Below, one piece after another: positions 1 through 9,800 of a stretch of 64,000 nt of DNA. How positions within the stretch are numbered: the first letter of the stretch is position 1; each line of letters begins with the position of its first letter. The stretch covers positions 62,001 through 126,000 of the forward strand of contig VJWM01000272.1 in the NCBI GenBank assembly GCA_010909165.1, given 5' to 3'. The notes below the pieces were generated by a model. The model searched no databases. It was not told where the DNA came from and saw only the letters and a list, made by a program, of their open reading frames with translations. The DNA comes from Anthoceros angustus (taxonomy: Eukaryota > Streptophyta > Anthocerotopsida > Anthocerotales > Anthocerotaceae). The position numbers and the translations under genes were made by a program.

Positions 1-3000
1 GCAATTGAGCCCGGAGATCCCCTATCTCCTTGTCGTGGGCTGCTTCTCCTTGGCATGGCCGCCGCCTCCTCCCGAGGCTCTTCTCCCCGCCTCCGCCTTC
101 AAGCTGGCCTCGGCTTTTCCGGCCGTCTCCCTCCACCGGTTTCGATCACGCCGATAGTGATCCCGGTCGATCTTAGACTTCGCCTCCTCGCCTCCGCCTT
201 CACAGGCCGCCTCCTGCAGGTCTTGGTCGGTCGGCCGCCTCCGCGGTCGCGAGCCTTCTCTGCTTGCGCTCGGGCCTCCTCCGACTCTTTCTGCGCTACC
301 CCTCTCCTCCTGCAGAGGTCTTGACCAGCAGCCTCCTGCACCTTGGTGCTCCTCCGGTGAAGAAACTTAGTCCGTCTGTCGAATGGACTAGACTTCTCTT
401 CGGCCTCCGGCGCTTCCCCTCTTGATGCGGCCGAGCTTCCTTCCTTCGCCTCTGGGCCGCCTCAATGCTCTGGAGGAGCACCATGCGCCTCCTTGTGGCT
501 TCTACCTCACAGGTCTTCTCCATGATTCCACAGGTCCCTAGAGCATACCGTCCATGGCAGTGGCACCCGCCGTGTTTCTTCCACGGCCGCCAGTGAGACC
601 CCAGAAAGTCCGTAGTGGGAGGCGGGCATCTCACGGTCCGCCAAGGTCCATCGCTGGGATCCTCCCGAGTCCGGACTGGGCTCTCGGACCTAATCGGGAC
701 CCTTAGGTCACAGTGGTGAGGTCGAGCTTCACCCTCTTGGCCCTTTTGGCGCGAGCTCCTTTGCCTCTTTCTCCGGGGCTCGGAGGAGGTGAGGGGTCAG
801 GAGCTAGCCCTTTTGCCCCTTCCCGCCTTGAGGGGCTGCGGGACTCGCCCTCTTCCCAGTCCGCCCTCTTCCTCCTTTGGGCGGTTGTAGGCCGCCTCCG
901 CCTCCTTGCGCCTCTTGACCTCTTGCCACTCAGGTGGGTAGGGGTAAGGCAGCACCGTCAGGGTCTTTGCGTTGGTAGCGGTCTTGCGCCTCTTGACTCC
1001 CGAGTCCGGACCTCCTGCTGCGTTGATTGCTCGGAGGAGCACCATGCGCCTCCTTGTTGGCCGCCAACTCTCGCTCGTCGCTCCCTCCTGCTGCGTTGAT
1101 TGCTCGGAGGCACGGGAGAAGGGAAGCGGGATATCTTCCCATACTTCCCTAGGTGGTGAGGGGTCCGCTCGACGTATGGAGTCAGGAATCCTCCCAATCG
1201 TCCTCCTCCGAGTCCGTTTGGCCTTGGGGGTGGCCCCACCTCGGGTGCCCTTGCAGCTCGCTACGGCAAGGCCTCGGTCTTACGCCGCCGCTCGATCTCC
1301 CTCCACCGGTTTCGATCACGCGATAGTGATCCGAGATCACGCCTGTAGATTCCGTTCTCAATTGTAACTTGGGCTGCGGGACTCGCCCTCCTTGCGGTCT
1401 TCCATCTCCGCGTTGCTCAACCTCACGCAATTGAGCCGGAGATCCCTATCTCCTTGTCGTGGGCTGCTTCTCCTTGGCATGGCCGCCCGCCTCCTCGCCT
1501 TCTTCTCGCCTCTGGGCGCCTCGGCTTTTCCGTCTCCCTCCACCGGTTCGATCACGCGATAGTGATCCCGGTCGATCTTAGCGGCTTCGCCTCCTCGCCT
1601 TCACAGGCCGCCCGCCTCTTCCTCCTTTGGGCGGTTGTAGGCCGCCTCCGGTCGCGAGCCTTCTGCTTGCGCTCGGGCCTCCTCCGACTCTTCTGCGCTA
1701 CCCCTCTCCTCCTGCAGGTCTTGACCCGCCTCCTTGCGCCTCTTCCTCCTTTGGGCGGTTGTAGGCCGCCTCCGGTGAAGAAACTTAGTCCGTCTGTCGA
1801 ATGGACTAGACTTCTCTTCGGCCTCCGGCGCTTCCCCTCTTGATGCGGCCGAGCTTCTTCTCGCCTCTGGGCGCCTCCATGCTCACGGAGGAGCACCATG
1901 CGCCTCCTTGTGGCTTCTACCTCACAGGTCTTCTCCATGATTCCAGGTCCCTAGAGCATACCGTCCATGGCAGTGGCGAGCACCCGCCGTGTTTCTTCCA
2001 CGGCCGAGTGAGACCCCAGAAAGTCCGTAGTGGGAGGCGGGCATCTCACGGTCCGCCAAGGTCCTCCATCTCCCTCCTGCTGCGTTGATTGCTCGGGAGT
2101 GGGGTCCGGACTGGGCTCTCGGACCTAATCGGGACCCTTAGGTCACAGTGGTGAGTCGAGCTTCACCCTCTTTGGCCCTTTTGGCGCGAGCTCCTTTGCC
2201 TCTTTCTCACGGGGCTCGGAGGAGGTGAGGGGTCGGAGCTAGCCCTTTTGCCTCTTTCTCCGGGGCTCGGAGGAGGTGAGGGGTCCGCTCGGGCCTCCTG
2301 CTCCTTGAGGGGCTGCGGGACTCGCCCTCCTTGCCTCTTGACCTCTTGCCACTCCGTGGGTAGGGGTAAGGGCACAAGCACCGTCAGGGTCTTTGCGTTG
2401 GTAGCGGTCTTGCGCCTCTTGACTCCCGAGTCCGTTTGGCCTTGGGGTCGGCCCCACCTCGGGTGCCCTTGCCGGCCCTATCTTTCCCTTCGCCTCTGGG
2501 CGCCTCCTTGTTGGCCGCCAACTCTCGCTCCGTCGCTCCCTCCTGCTGCGTTGATTGCTCCGGAGGCACCAGGAGAAGGGAAGCGGGGATATCTTCCCAT
2601 ACTTCCCTAGGTGGTGAGGGGTCCGCTCGGGGCGTATGGAGTCAGGAATCCTCCCAATCGTCCTCCTCCTCCGAGTCCGTTTGGCCTTGGGGTCGGCCCC
2701 ACCTCGGGTGCCCTTGCAGCTCGCTACGGCAAGGCCTCCAGTCCCTTCACGGCGCCGCTCGATCTCCCTCCTGCTCCTTGAGCTCGTAATGTCCCCATAC
2801 ATGGATCGGTATGGGGCGGTCAGATGGCGAGGCTTCTCGTTCCTCGGCTTGCAGGCCTCACAGGCTGAGCAGGCGAAGATAATCCTTCCCCAGTCCGCCC
2901 TCTTCCCCCGCTGTAACGCATGCAGGAACACCAGCAAATTATCACCAAGGTGATCCACCTTGGTGAGCAAGTTCCAATGGACAATAATCAAGACTCGCCC

Positions 3001-3560
3001 CTCTTCCTCCTTTGGGCGGTTGTAGGCCGCCTCAAAACCTCAAGGTCCATCAATCACCCGTTGGTTGTCCTGCGTTCGGGCTTCAACATCGCGCCCTTGC
3101 CGGCCCTATCTTTCCCTTCGCCTTGAGGGGCTGCGGGACTCGCCCTCTTCCTCCTTTGGGCGGTTGTAGGCCGCCTCAAAACCTCAAGGTCCATCGCTGG
3201 GATCCTCCGGAGGTTCTTGGACCGGACCTCCTTGTTGGCCGCCAACATCTTCCGGCGAACTCCGGACCCGGTGACACCGAGCGTCGAACGGCTGGAACAC
3301 GTCCAAATGCCACTCCTCCACCAATTCTCCGCTTCCTCCGGCCATGGCCCAAAGTCCGGATAGCGGGTCACAATGTTGCGCTCTACCGGTTCCATGGCTC
3401 CCAGACCTCCACAGCCTTTTTGGGTGCCATCGCCTTCTTCTCCCTTCGTTCTGGCTTGCGAGGCGGGCGGCACGATCGCCCTCTTCGCGCGTGCTCCAAC
3501 CTTACGCCGCGCGAAGATGCCTGAGCGTTCAAAGAGATGGCGCCAGAGGCGGGTTGCGGA
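1..3560. repeat. GC-rich tandem-duplicated repeat mosaic
   Basis: Two long tandem units are visible. Landmarks near 1, 372, 597, 673, 968, 1143 and 1259 recur in the same order near 1428, 1792, 2012, 2110, 2394, 2600 and 2732, a period of about 1.43 to 1.47 kb. The second unit carries many short deletions relative to the first. Shorter motifs, such as a block reading CCTTTGGGCGG followed by TTGTAGGCCGCC, recur many times between 880 and 3180. Minus-strand translations are rich in Arg, Glu and Lys, like fragments of a charged coiled-coil protein, but no frame stays open across a whole unit. I read it as an eroded transposable-element body of unknown class; no transposase, integrase or reverse transcriptase motif was recognised. 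Confidence 0.6.
2239..2991 (-). CDS. unrecognised 250-residue ORF inside the repeat mosaic
   Basis: This is an open minus-strand frame of 250 codons. The first 68 residues look like a normal globular protein, with a hydrophobic stretch HLGDNLLVFLHALQRG and a following ADWGRIIF motif. The rest is low complexity, rich in Arg, Ser, Pro and Gly, and overlaps the duplicated repeat units. The first part could be a fragment of a transposon gag-like or plant mobile-domain protein, but that is a guess from texture only. The C-terminal two thirds may be open by chance, because GC-rich DNA has few stop codons. I do not recognise a family. Confidence 0.25.
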   Translation of the reverse strand: MIIVHWNLLTKVDHLGDNLLVFLHALQRGKRADWGRIIFACSACEACKPRNEKPRHLTAPYRSMYGDITSSRSRREIERRREGTGGLAVASCKGTRGGADPKAKRTRRRRTIGRIPDSIRPERTPHHLGKYGKISPLPFSWCLRSNQRSRRERRSESWRPTRRRPEAKGKIGPARAPEVGPTPRPNGLGSQEAQDRYQRKDPDGACALTPTHGVARGQEARRASPAAPQGAGGPSGPLTSSEPRRKRQKG

Positions 3561-3572
3561 GCGCAAGAGACT

Positions 3573-4162
3573 GCGAGAATCGCCTCGAGGTCGCGCCGAG
3601 AAATGACCCTCCTCGTCTGCCACGCCGTTGGAGGTAACCGGGAGGAAGGTGCCTCTTCTGTCATGTTGCGCTCTACCGGTTCCATGGCTCCCGGACCTCC
3701 TCGTCGCCACGCCGTTGGAGGTAACCGGGAGGAAGGTGCCTCTTCGCGCGTGCTCCAACCTTACGCGCCGCGCTCTCGGGCGTGAGTACCGCCCTCTTCG
3801 CCGCGCCCTTGCCGGCCCCTACGGTCTGATGCGCATGCCCGTCCACCTCTCAACACCATCACGTGGCGCCCGCCTAACTTACGCTCGAACTTCTAAGTTA
3901 CCTTACTTGGCGTACTTATCCCATTTGCTCCGGAGTGGGGTCCGGACTTACCTGGTCCGTTCTGTGCGCGGTCCGTCCCAACCCTTGGTGTTCAGTTCGT
4001 AGCTCCTCCGGAGTCCTGGGACCTACTCCGGAGTGTAGTCCGGAGTATTCCGGACCTATTCCTTCCTTTCCGCCTTATTTCTACTTCGGACCTATGCAAA
4101 AAAAACAAAACCGACTCATTTCCTAACCCTAAGAAGTCCGTAGTCCATGCCTATTTACAGTC
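3573..4162. repeat. GC-rich flank repeat, copy 1
   Basis: This segment starts near AGAATCGCCTCGAGG, contains several TCCGGA-type motifs (about 3930 to 4060), and ends after a short A-run and CCTAACCCTAAG. It recurs at 5088-5630 with short deletions. Each copy runs directly into a caspase-gene fragment, so the two sequences have been duplicated together. It could be an LTR-like or promoter-like piece of the same mobile unit; no primer-binding site or polypurine tract was identified. Confidence 0.55.
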
Positions 4163-5087
4163 CATGTCATTTACGAAGGAACATATTGTATCTCGATTCG
4201 GGCATTTTGTGCTTCGTATGAGGGTTGTGTAGGGGCACATTAGTTGAAGGTGTTCTTCGACATGAATGTGTGGCATCCCTCACTCTATGCAAACATAGGA
4301 GACACGAGTGTATCGGCTAAGCTAGTCAAAGCGGTGGCTGCAAAGGACCGATGCTATGCTCACTACACGCAGCCTTGGAGAGTCTTCGATGGCGCACCAG
4401 CTCGACACTCATTTTAAAGGCCAACATAGAGTATGCAACCGTGGTGAATGGTCATGTCATTTTGGGACAAAAGAGGACCTTGCGAGCTGAGCGAGTTCCA
4501 AGGTTCAAGCTCTCAATCTGTGAATAGTCTTTTCCGCTAGGTGTCCATATTCCGCACATGTAGTTTTTAGCATTACACAAGTAGGATGTTTCTTGCAAAC
4601 TCGAGGTGTACATTATAGGATCAAAATCTAGCGGGAGAAAAGATCTGAAACTTCTACACTATCCCCGCAAGTAGTGCAAGTGAAAGAAGAGCCTATTGTT
4701 GGGAGTACTTATCCTAACCATGGTGTAGAAGCGGGAAAACGAAGAGGTTTGGCGGTGATTGTGAGTATGGAAGTGACAGACTGGAGGAGGCTGTAGGCAG
4801 AGGCGACTTGAAGCTCTTTTGAGACTTTGGCATTTGAATCGATATATTAGTGGACGGTTACGAGAGTGTGAAAGCACGATTTAGGGCGTTGCCAAACTCC
4901 CTACCTAGCTAAGGACGATTGCTTTTTGTGTTGCATCAATGCTCATGGGGGATTGAAGAAGATGGCACAGTACATTCTCATAAGCGGAGCACGGAGAAGC
5001 TATATGTTGATGATGACATCTTGAAGCCCATCTCTGAATCCACATGGATGAGAGACAAGCCCAAGGTGTTTTTGATCAATACTTGTC
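4163..5087 (+). pseudogene. Roc-COR-caspase gene tail, copy 1 (ends at the catalytic Cys)
   Basis: This is a fragment homologous to 22,070-22,698 plus the caspase region of copy 4. It begins at the end of the COR domain (GHFVLRMRV-type frame, shifted), passes a linker, and enters the p20 part of a caspase domain. The downstream portion reads YVDDDILKPISES and then KPKVFLINTCR, with the putative catalytic Cys codon at 5084-5086. Right after that codon the sequence switches to the GC-rich flank repeat, so the p10 part is absent. The p20 core is frameshifted between about 4770 and 4960 by small deletions relative to copy 4. It is probably non-functional, unless the indels are sequence errors. 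Confidence 0.7.
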
Positions 5088-5630
5088 GAGAATCGCCTCG
5101 AGGTCGCGCCAGAAATGACCCTCCTCGTCGCCACGCTTGGAGGTAACCGGGAGGAAGGTGCCTCTTCAGAATCGCCGAGGTCGCATGGCTTACTCGGTCT
5201 TACGCGCGTGCTCCAACCTTACGCGCGTGCTCCAACCTTACGCCGCCGCTCTCGGGCGTGAGTACCGCCTCGTGCCACTGGCCCCTACGGTCTGATGCGC
5301 ATGCCCGTCCACCTCTCAACACCATCCACGTGGCGCCGTCCTGCCTAACTTACGCTCGAACTTCTAAGTTACCTTACTTGGCGTACTTATCCCATTTGCT
5401 CCGGAGTGGGGTCCGGACTTACCTGGTCCGTTCTGTGCGCGGTCCGTCCCAACCCTTGGTGTTCAGTCCGTAGCTCCTCCGGAGTCCTGGGACCTACTCC
5501 GGAGTGTAGTCCGGAGTATTCGGACCTATTCCTTCCGCCTTATTTCTACTTGGACCTATGCAAAAAACAAAACCCGACTCATTTCCTAACCCTAAGGGAA
5601 GTCCGTAGTCCACAGCTATTTACAGTCCAT
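5088..5630. repeat. GC-rich flank repeat, copy 2
   Basis: This is the second copy of the 3573-4162 segment. It starts at the same AATCGCCTCGAGG point and ends with the same CCTAACCCTAAG before the caspase-gene fragment. The left junction cuts copy 1 of the caspase gene immediately after its active-site codon. The right junction is in the same place as in copy 1, just before ATGTCATTTCTGAAGG. That makes a composite unit (flank plus caspase tail) repeated in tandem. Confidence 0.6.
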
Positions 5631-6657
5631 GTCATTTCTGAAGGAACATATTGTATCTCAGATTCGGGCATTTTGTGCTTCGTATGAGGGTTGTGTAGGG
5701 GACACATTAGTTGAAGGTGTTCTTCGACATGAATGTGTGGCATCCCTCACTCTATGCAAACATAGGAGACACGAGTGTATCCTGACAGCTAAGCTAGTCA
5801 AAGCGGTGGCTGCTGCAAAGGACCGATGCTATGCTCACTACACGCAGCCTTGGAGAGTCTTCGATGGCGCACCGAGCTCGACACTCATTTTAAAGGCCAA
5901 CATAGAGTATGCAACCGTGGTGAATGGTCATGTCATTTTGGGACAAAAGAGGACCTTGCGAGCTGAGCGAGTTCCAAGGTTCAAGCTCTCAATCTGTGAA
6001 TAGTCTGCTTTCCGCTAGGTGTCCATATTCCGCACATGTAGTTTTTAGCATTACACAAGTAGGATGTTTCTTGCAAACTCGAGGTGTACATTATAGGATC
6101 AAAATCTAGCGGAGAAAAGATGCTGAAACTTCTACACTATCCCATAAGTAGTGCAAAGAAGAGCCTATTGTTGGGAGTACTTATCCTAACCATGGTGTAG
6201 AAGCGGGAAAACGAAGAGGTTTGGCGTGATTGTGAGTATGGAAGTGGACGGACTGGAGGAGGCTGTAGGCAGAGGCGACTTGAAGCTCTTTTGAGACTTT
6301 GGCATTTGAATCGATATATTAGTGGACGGTTACGAGAGTGTGAAAGCACGATTTAGGGCGTTGCCAAACTCCCTACCCTAGCTAAGGACGATTGCTTTTT
6401 GTGTTGCATCAATGCTCATGGGGGATTGAAGAAGATGGCACAGTACATTCTCATAAGCGGAGCACGGAGAAGTCAGTATGTTGATGATGACATCTTGAAG
6501 CCCATCTCCGAATCCACATGGATGAGAGACAAGCCCAAGGTGTTTTTGATCAATACTTGTCGAGGCCTGGTAGCCTTATCACAAGCGAAGGCTAAGGACT
6601 CTAAAGTTGAGAGTAGCCAAATTGTGAGCAAGAGAGCCGGAGAAGTCCGACTCGATT
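5629..6657 (+). pseudogene. Roc-COR-caspase gene tail, copy 2
   Basis: This copy keeps the longest open 5' part: from 5629 a frame of 124 codons begins MSFLKEHIVSQIRAF and continues through CKHRRHECILTAKLVKAV. It matches the end of the COR region of the gene at 22,070. After the linker, the p20 region keeps YVDDDILKPISES and KPKVFLINTCRG, with the Cys codon at 6558-6560 followed by an intact Gly. The copy ends after SQIVSKRAGEVRLDS at about 6657, where the sequence jumps back into the middle of the next copy. The p10 part is missing. The p20 core near 6240-6420 is frameshifted by short deletions. Confidence 0.72.
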
Positions 6658-8185
6658 CGGGCATTTTGTGCTTCGTATGAGGGTTGTGTAGGGGACACAT
6701 TAGTTGAAGGTGTTCTTCGACATGAATGTGTGGCATCCCTCACTCTATGCAAACATAGGAGACACGAGTGTATCACAGCTAAGCTAGTCAAAGCGGTGGC
6801 TGCAAAGGACCGATGCTATGCTCACTACACGCAGCCTTGGAGAGTCTTCGATGGCGCACCAGCTCGACACTCATTTTAAAGGCCAACATAGAGTATGCAA
6901 CCGTGGTGAATGGTCATGTCATTTTGGGACAAAAGAGGACCTTGCGAGCTGAGCGAGTTCCAAGGTTCAAGCTCTCAATCTGTGAATAGTCTGCTTTCCG
7001 CTAGGTGTCCATATTCCGCACATGTAGTTTTTAGCATTACACAAGTAGGATGTTTCTTGCAAACTCGAGGTGTACATTATAGGATCAAAATCTAGCGGAG
7101 AAAAGATCTGAAACTTCTACACTATCCCATAAGTAGTGCAAAGAAGAGCCTATTGTTGGGAGTACTTATCCTAACCATGGTGTAGAAGCGGGAAAACGAA
7201 GAGGTTTGGCGTGATTGTGAGTATGGAAGTGGACGGACTGGAGGAGGCTGTAGGCAGAGGCGACTTGAAGCTCTTTTGAGACTTTGGCATTTGAATCGAT
7301 ATATTAGTGGACGGTTACGAGAGTGTGAAAGCACGATTTAGGGCGTTGCCAAACTCCCTACCCTAGCTAAGGACGATTGCTTTTTGTGTTGCATCAATGC
7401 TCATGGGGGATTGAAGAAGATGGCACAGTACATTCTCATAAGCGGAGCACGGAGAAGTCAGTATGTTGATGATGACATCTTGAAGCCCATCTCCGAATCC
7501 ACATGGATGAGAGACAAGCCCAAGGTGTTTTTGATCAATGCTTGTCGAGGCACTGGTAGCCTTATCACAAGCGAGAAGGCTAAGGACTCTAAAGTTGAGA
7601 GTAGCCAAATTGTGAGCAAGAGAGCCGAGAAGTCCGACTCACATTCATGAAAGATTGTCTCATCTTCTTCTCGACAAGTCATGGACAACGATCCTTGAGA
7701 TCTTGAGAAAGGCACATACTTTATCACGGCTTTGATGAAAGCCATCATTCAAGGGTCTCAAGAAGGGATGATGTATGACATTTTAACATCGATTATTGCC
7801 GAGGTCACGAGATAGAAGTCAAGCTCCCAAGTGAAGCGAAGCCGCTCGAGAAGAGATCCCGATGTCCCGAGTTGTACTCCACACTCACAAGAAAGCTTTG
7901 CTGGTCTTTACCATAAGTTCACTCACCGGCCGACGGAGTTCGGTGTGGCCATGTTCCTTCATCCGTAACTGTAATAGAATCATCGTTCCCAACAAGACAC
8001 TAATGGTGCAAGAAATTGCTTCTAATGAGGCCTTCTCATTTGTCCTTTTCTCATTTCTTGCTCGATGGCTCGCACACAATTTGGAGGAGAAACGACTCTT
8101 CCGTGGATGAACCTGTAGGTGAGAGCTCATGGACTTTAGGGAGGAAAGAACAAGGGAGTTATGGAGTCAGTACTCTTTGGTTTCA
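6658..8185 (+). pseudogene. Roc-COR-caspase gene tail, copy 3 (p20 plus p10)
   Basis: This copy lacks the first part of the exon (it starts at GATTCGGGCATTTTG) but runs through p20 and p10. Its active-site region reads INACRG, closer to the animal caspase QACRG than the INTCRG of the other copies; the Cys codon is 7543-7545. The p10-like part lies at about 7630-7915, with the landmarks CLIFFSTSHGQ, GTYFITALMKAI and CPELYSTLTRKL readable in shifted frames. The splice donor seen in copy 4 after this point (GTAAGT) reads ATAAGT here. Compared with copy 4, nearly every CAG or CTG is changed or lost. Confidence 0.72.
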
Positions 8186-9800
8186 AGAAGCAAGTCCATG
8201 TCATTCAAGGAACATATTGTATCTCGATTCGGGCATTTTGTGCTTCGTATGAGGGTTGTGTAGGGGCACATTAGTTGAAGGTGTTCTTGACATGAATGTG
8301 GCATCCCTCACTCTATGCAAACATAGGAGACACGAGTGTATCCGACTAAGCTAGTCAAAGCGGTGGCTGCAAAGGACCGATGCTATGCTCACTACACGCA
8401 GCCTTGGAGAGTCTTCGATGGCGCACCAGCTCGACACTCATTTTAAAGGCCAACATAGAGTATGCAACCGTGGTGAATGGTCATGTCATTTTGGGACAAA
8501 AGAGGACCTTGCGAGCTGAGCGAGTTCCAAGGTTCAAGCTCTCAATCCTGTGAATAGTCTTTTCCGCTAGGTGTCCATATTCCGCACATGTAGTTTTTAG
8601 CATTACACAAGTAGGATGTTTCTTGCAAACTCGAGGTGTACATTATAGGATCAAAATCTAGCGGAGAAAAGATCTGAAACTTCTACACTATCCCATAAGT
8701 AGTGCAAGGCGTGAAAGAAGAGCCTATTGTTGGGAGTACTTATCCTAACCATGGTCTAGAAGTAGGAAAACGAAGAGGTTTGGCAATTATTGTGAGTATG
8801 GAAGTGGACAGACCTGGAGGAGCTGTAGACAGAGGGCGACTTGAAGCTCTTTTTGGGACTTTGGCATTTGATACTGATATATTAGTGGACGGTTCTGAGA
8901 GTGTGAAAGCACGATTTAGGAGCGTTGCCAAACTCCCTACCCTAGCTAAGGACGATTGCTTTTTGTGTTGCATCAATGCTCATGGGGGGATTGAAGAAGA
9001 TGGCACACAGTACATTCTCATAAGCGGAGCACGCCGGGAGAAGCTGTATGTTGATGATGACATCTTGAAGCCCATCTCTGAATCCACATGGATGAGAGAC
9101 AAGCCCAAGGTGTTTTTGATCAATACTTGTCGAGAACAGCCTTATCACAAGCGAGAAGGCTAAGGACTCTAAAGTTGAGAGTAGCCAAATTGTGAGCAAG
9201 AGAGCCGGAGAAGTCCGACTCACATTCATGAAAGATTGTCTCATCTTCTTCTCGACAAGTCATGGACAATCCTTGAGATCTTGAGAAAGGCACATACTTT
9301 ATCACAGCTTTGATGAAAGCCATCATTCAAGGGTCTCGAAGAAGGGATGATGTGTACAGCATTTTAACATCAGTTATTGCCGAGGTCACAGAGATAGAAG
9401 TCAAGCTCCCAAGTGAAGCAGGAAGCCGCTCTGAGAAGAGATCCCAGTGTCCCGAGTTGTACTCCACACTCACAAGAAAGCTTTGCTGGTCTTTACCGTA
9501 AGTTCACTCACCTGGCCGACGGGAGTTCGGTGTGGCCATGTTCCTTCATCCGTAACCAGATTGTAATAGAATCATCGTTCCCAACAAGACACTAATGGTG
9601 CAAGAAATTGCTTCTAATGCGGCCTTCTCATTTGTCTTTTTCTGCTCATTTCTTGCTCAGTGGCTCGCACACAATTTGGAGGAGAAACGACTCCTTCTGT
9701 GGATGAACCTGTAGGTGAGAGCTCATGGACTTTAGGGAGGAAAGAACAAGGGAGTTATGGAGTCAGTACTCTTTGGTTTCAAGAAGCAAGTCCGGATGTA
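8186..9800 (+). pseudogene. Roc-COR-caspase gene tail, copy 4 (best caspase domain)
   Basis: This is the best-preserved caspase domain in the window. From 8702 a frame of 153 codons runs through the linker and p20: KRRGLAIIVSMEVDRPGG, then DCFLCCINAHGG with the putative catalytic His codon at 8981-8983, then KPKVFLINTCR with the Cys codon at 9128-9130. A frameshift follows. The p10 part (about 9220-9498) shows CLIFFSTSHGQ, GTYFITALMKAI, DDVYSILTSVIAEV and PELYSTLTRKL, the order seen in animal caspases. A GTAAGT donor at about 9499 and a pyrimidine-rich acceptor ending TTGCTCAG near 9660 suggest one more intron and a short last exon. Metacaspases would show DSCHSG instead. Frame breaks near 9134 and 9270 make it a pseudogene as given. 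Confidence 0.75.

Noticed and set aside
1-3560. A CpG-island promoter of a large gene.
   Set aside because: The GC-rich DNA is tandemly duplicated with deletions and has no adjoining intact coding exon.
8702-9163. Classification of the protease as a plant metacaspase.
   Set aside because: The active site is KPKVFLINTCR rather than DSCHSG, and the p10 text matches caspases, not the metacaspase p10 or linker.
4163-9800. A CRISPR-like or prokaryotic repeat array.
   Set aside because: Units are over 900 bases, protein-coding in origin, and lie in clearly eukaryotic DNA with introns.
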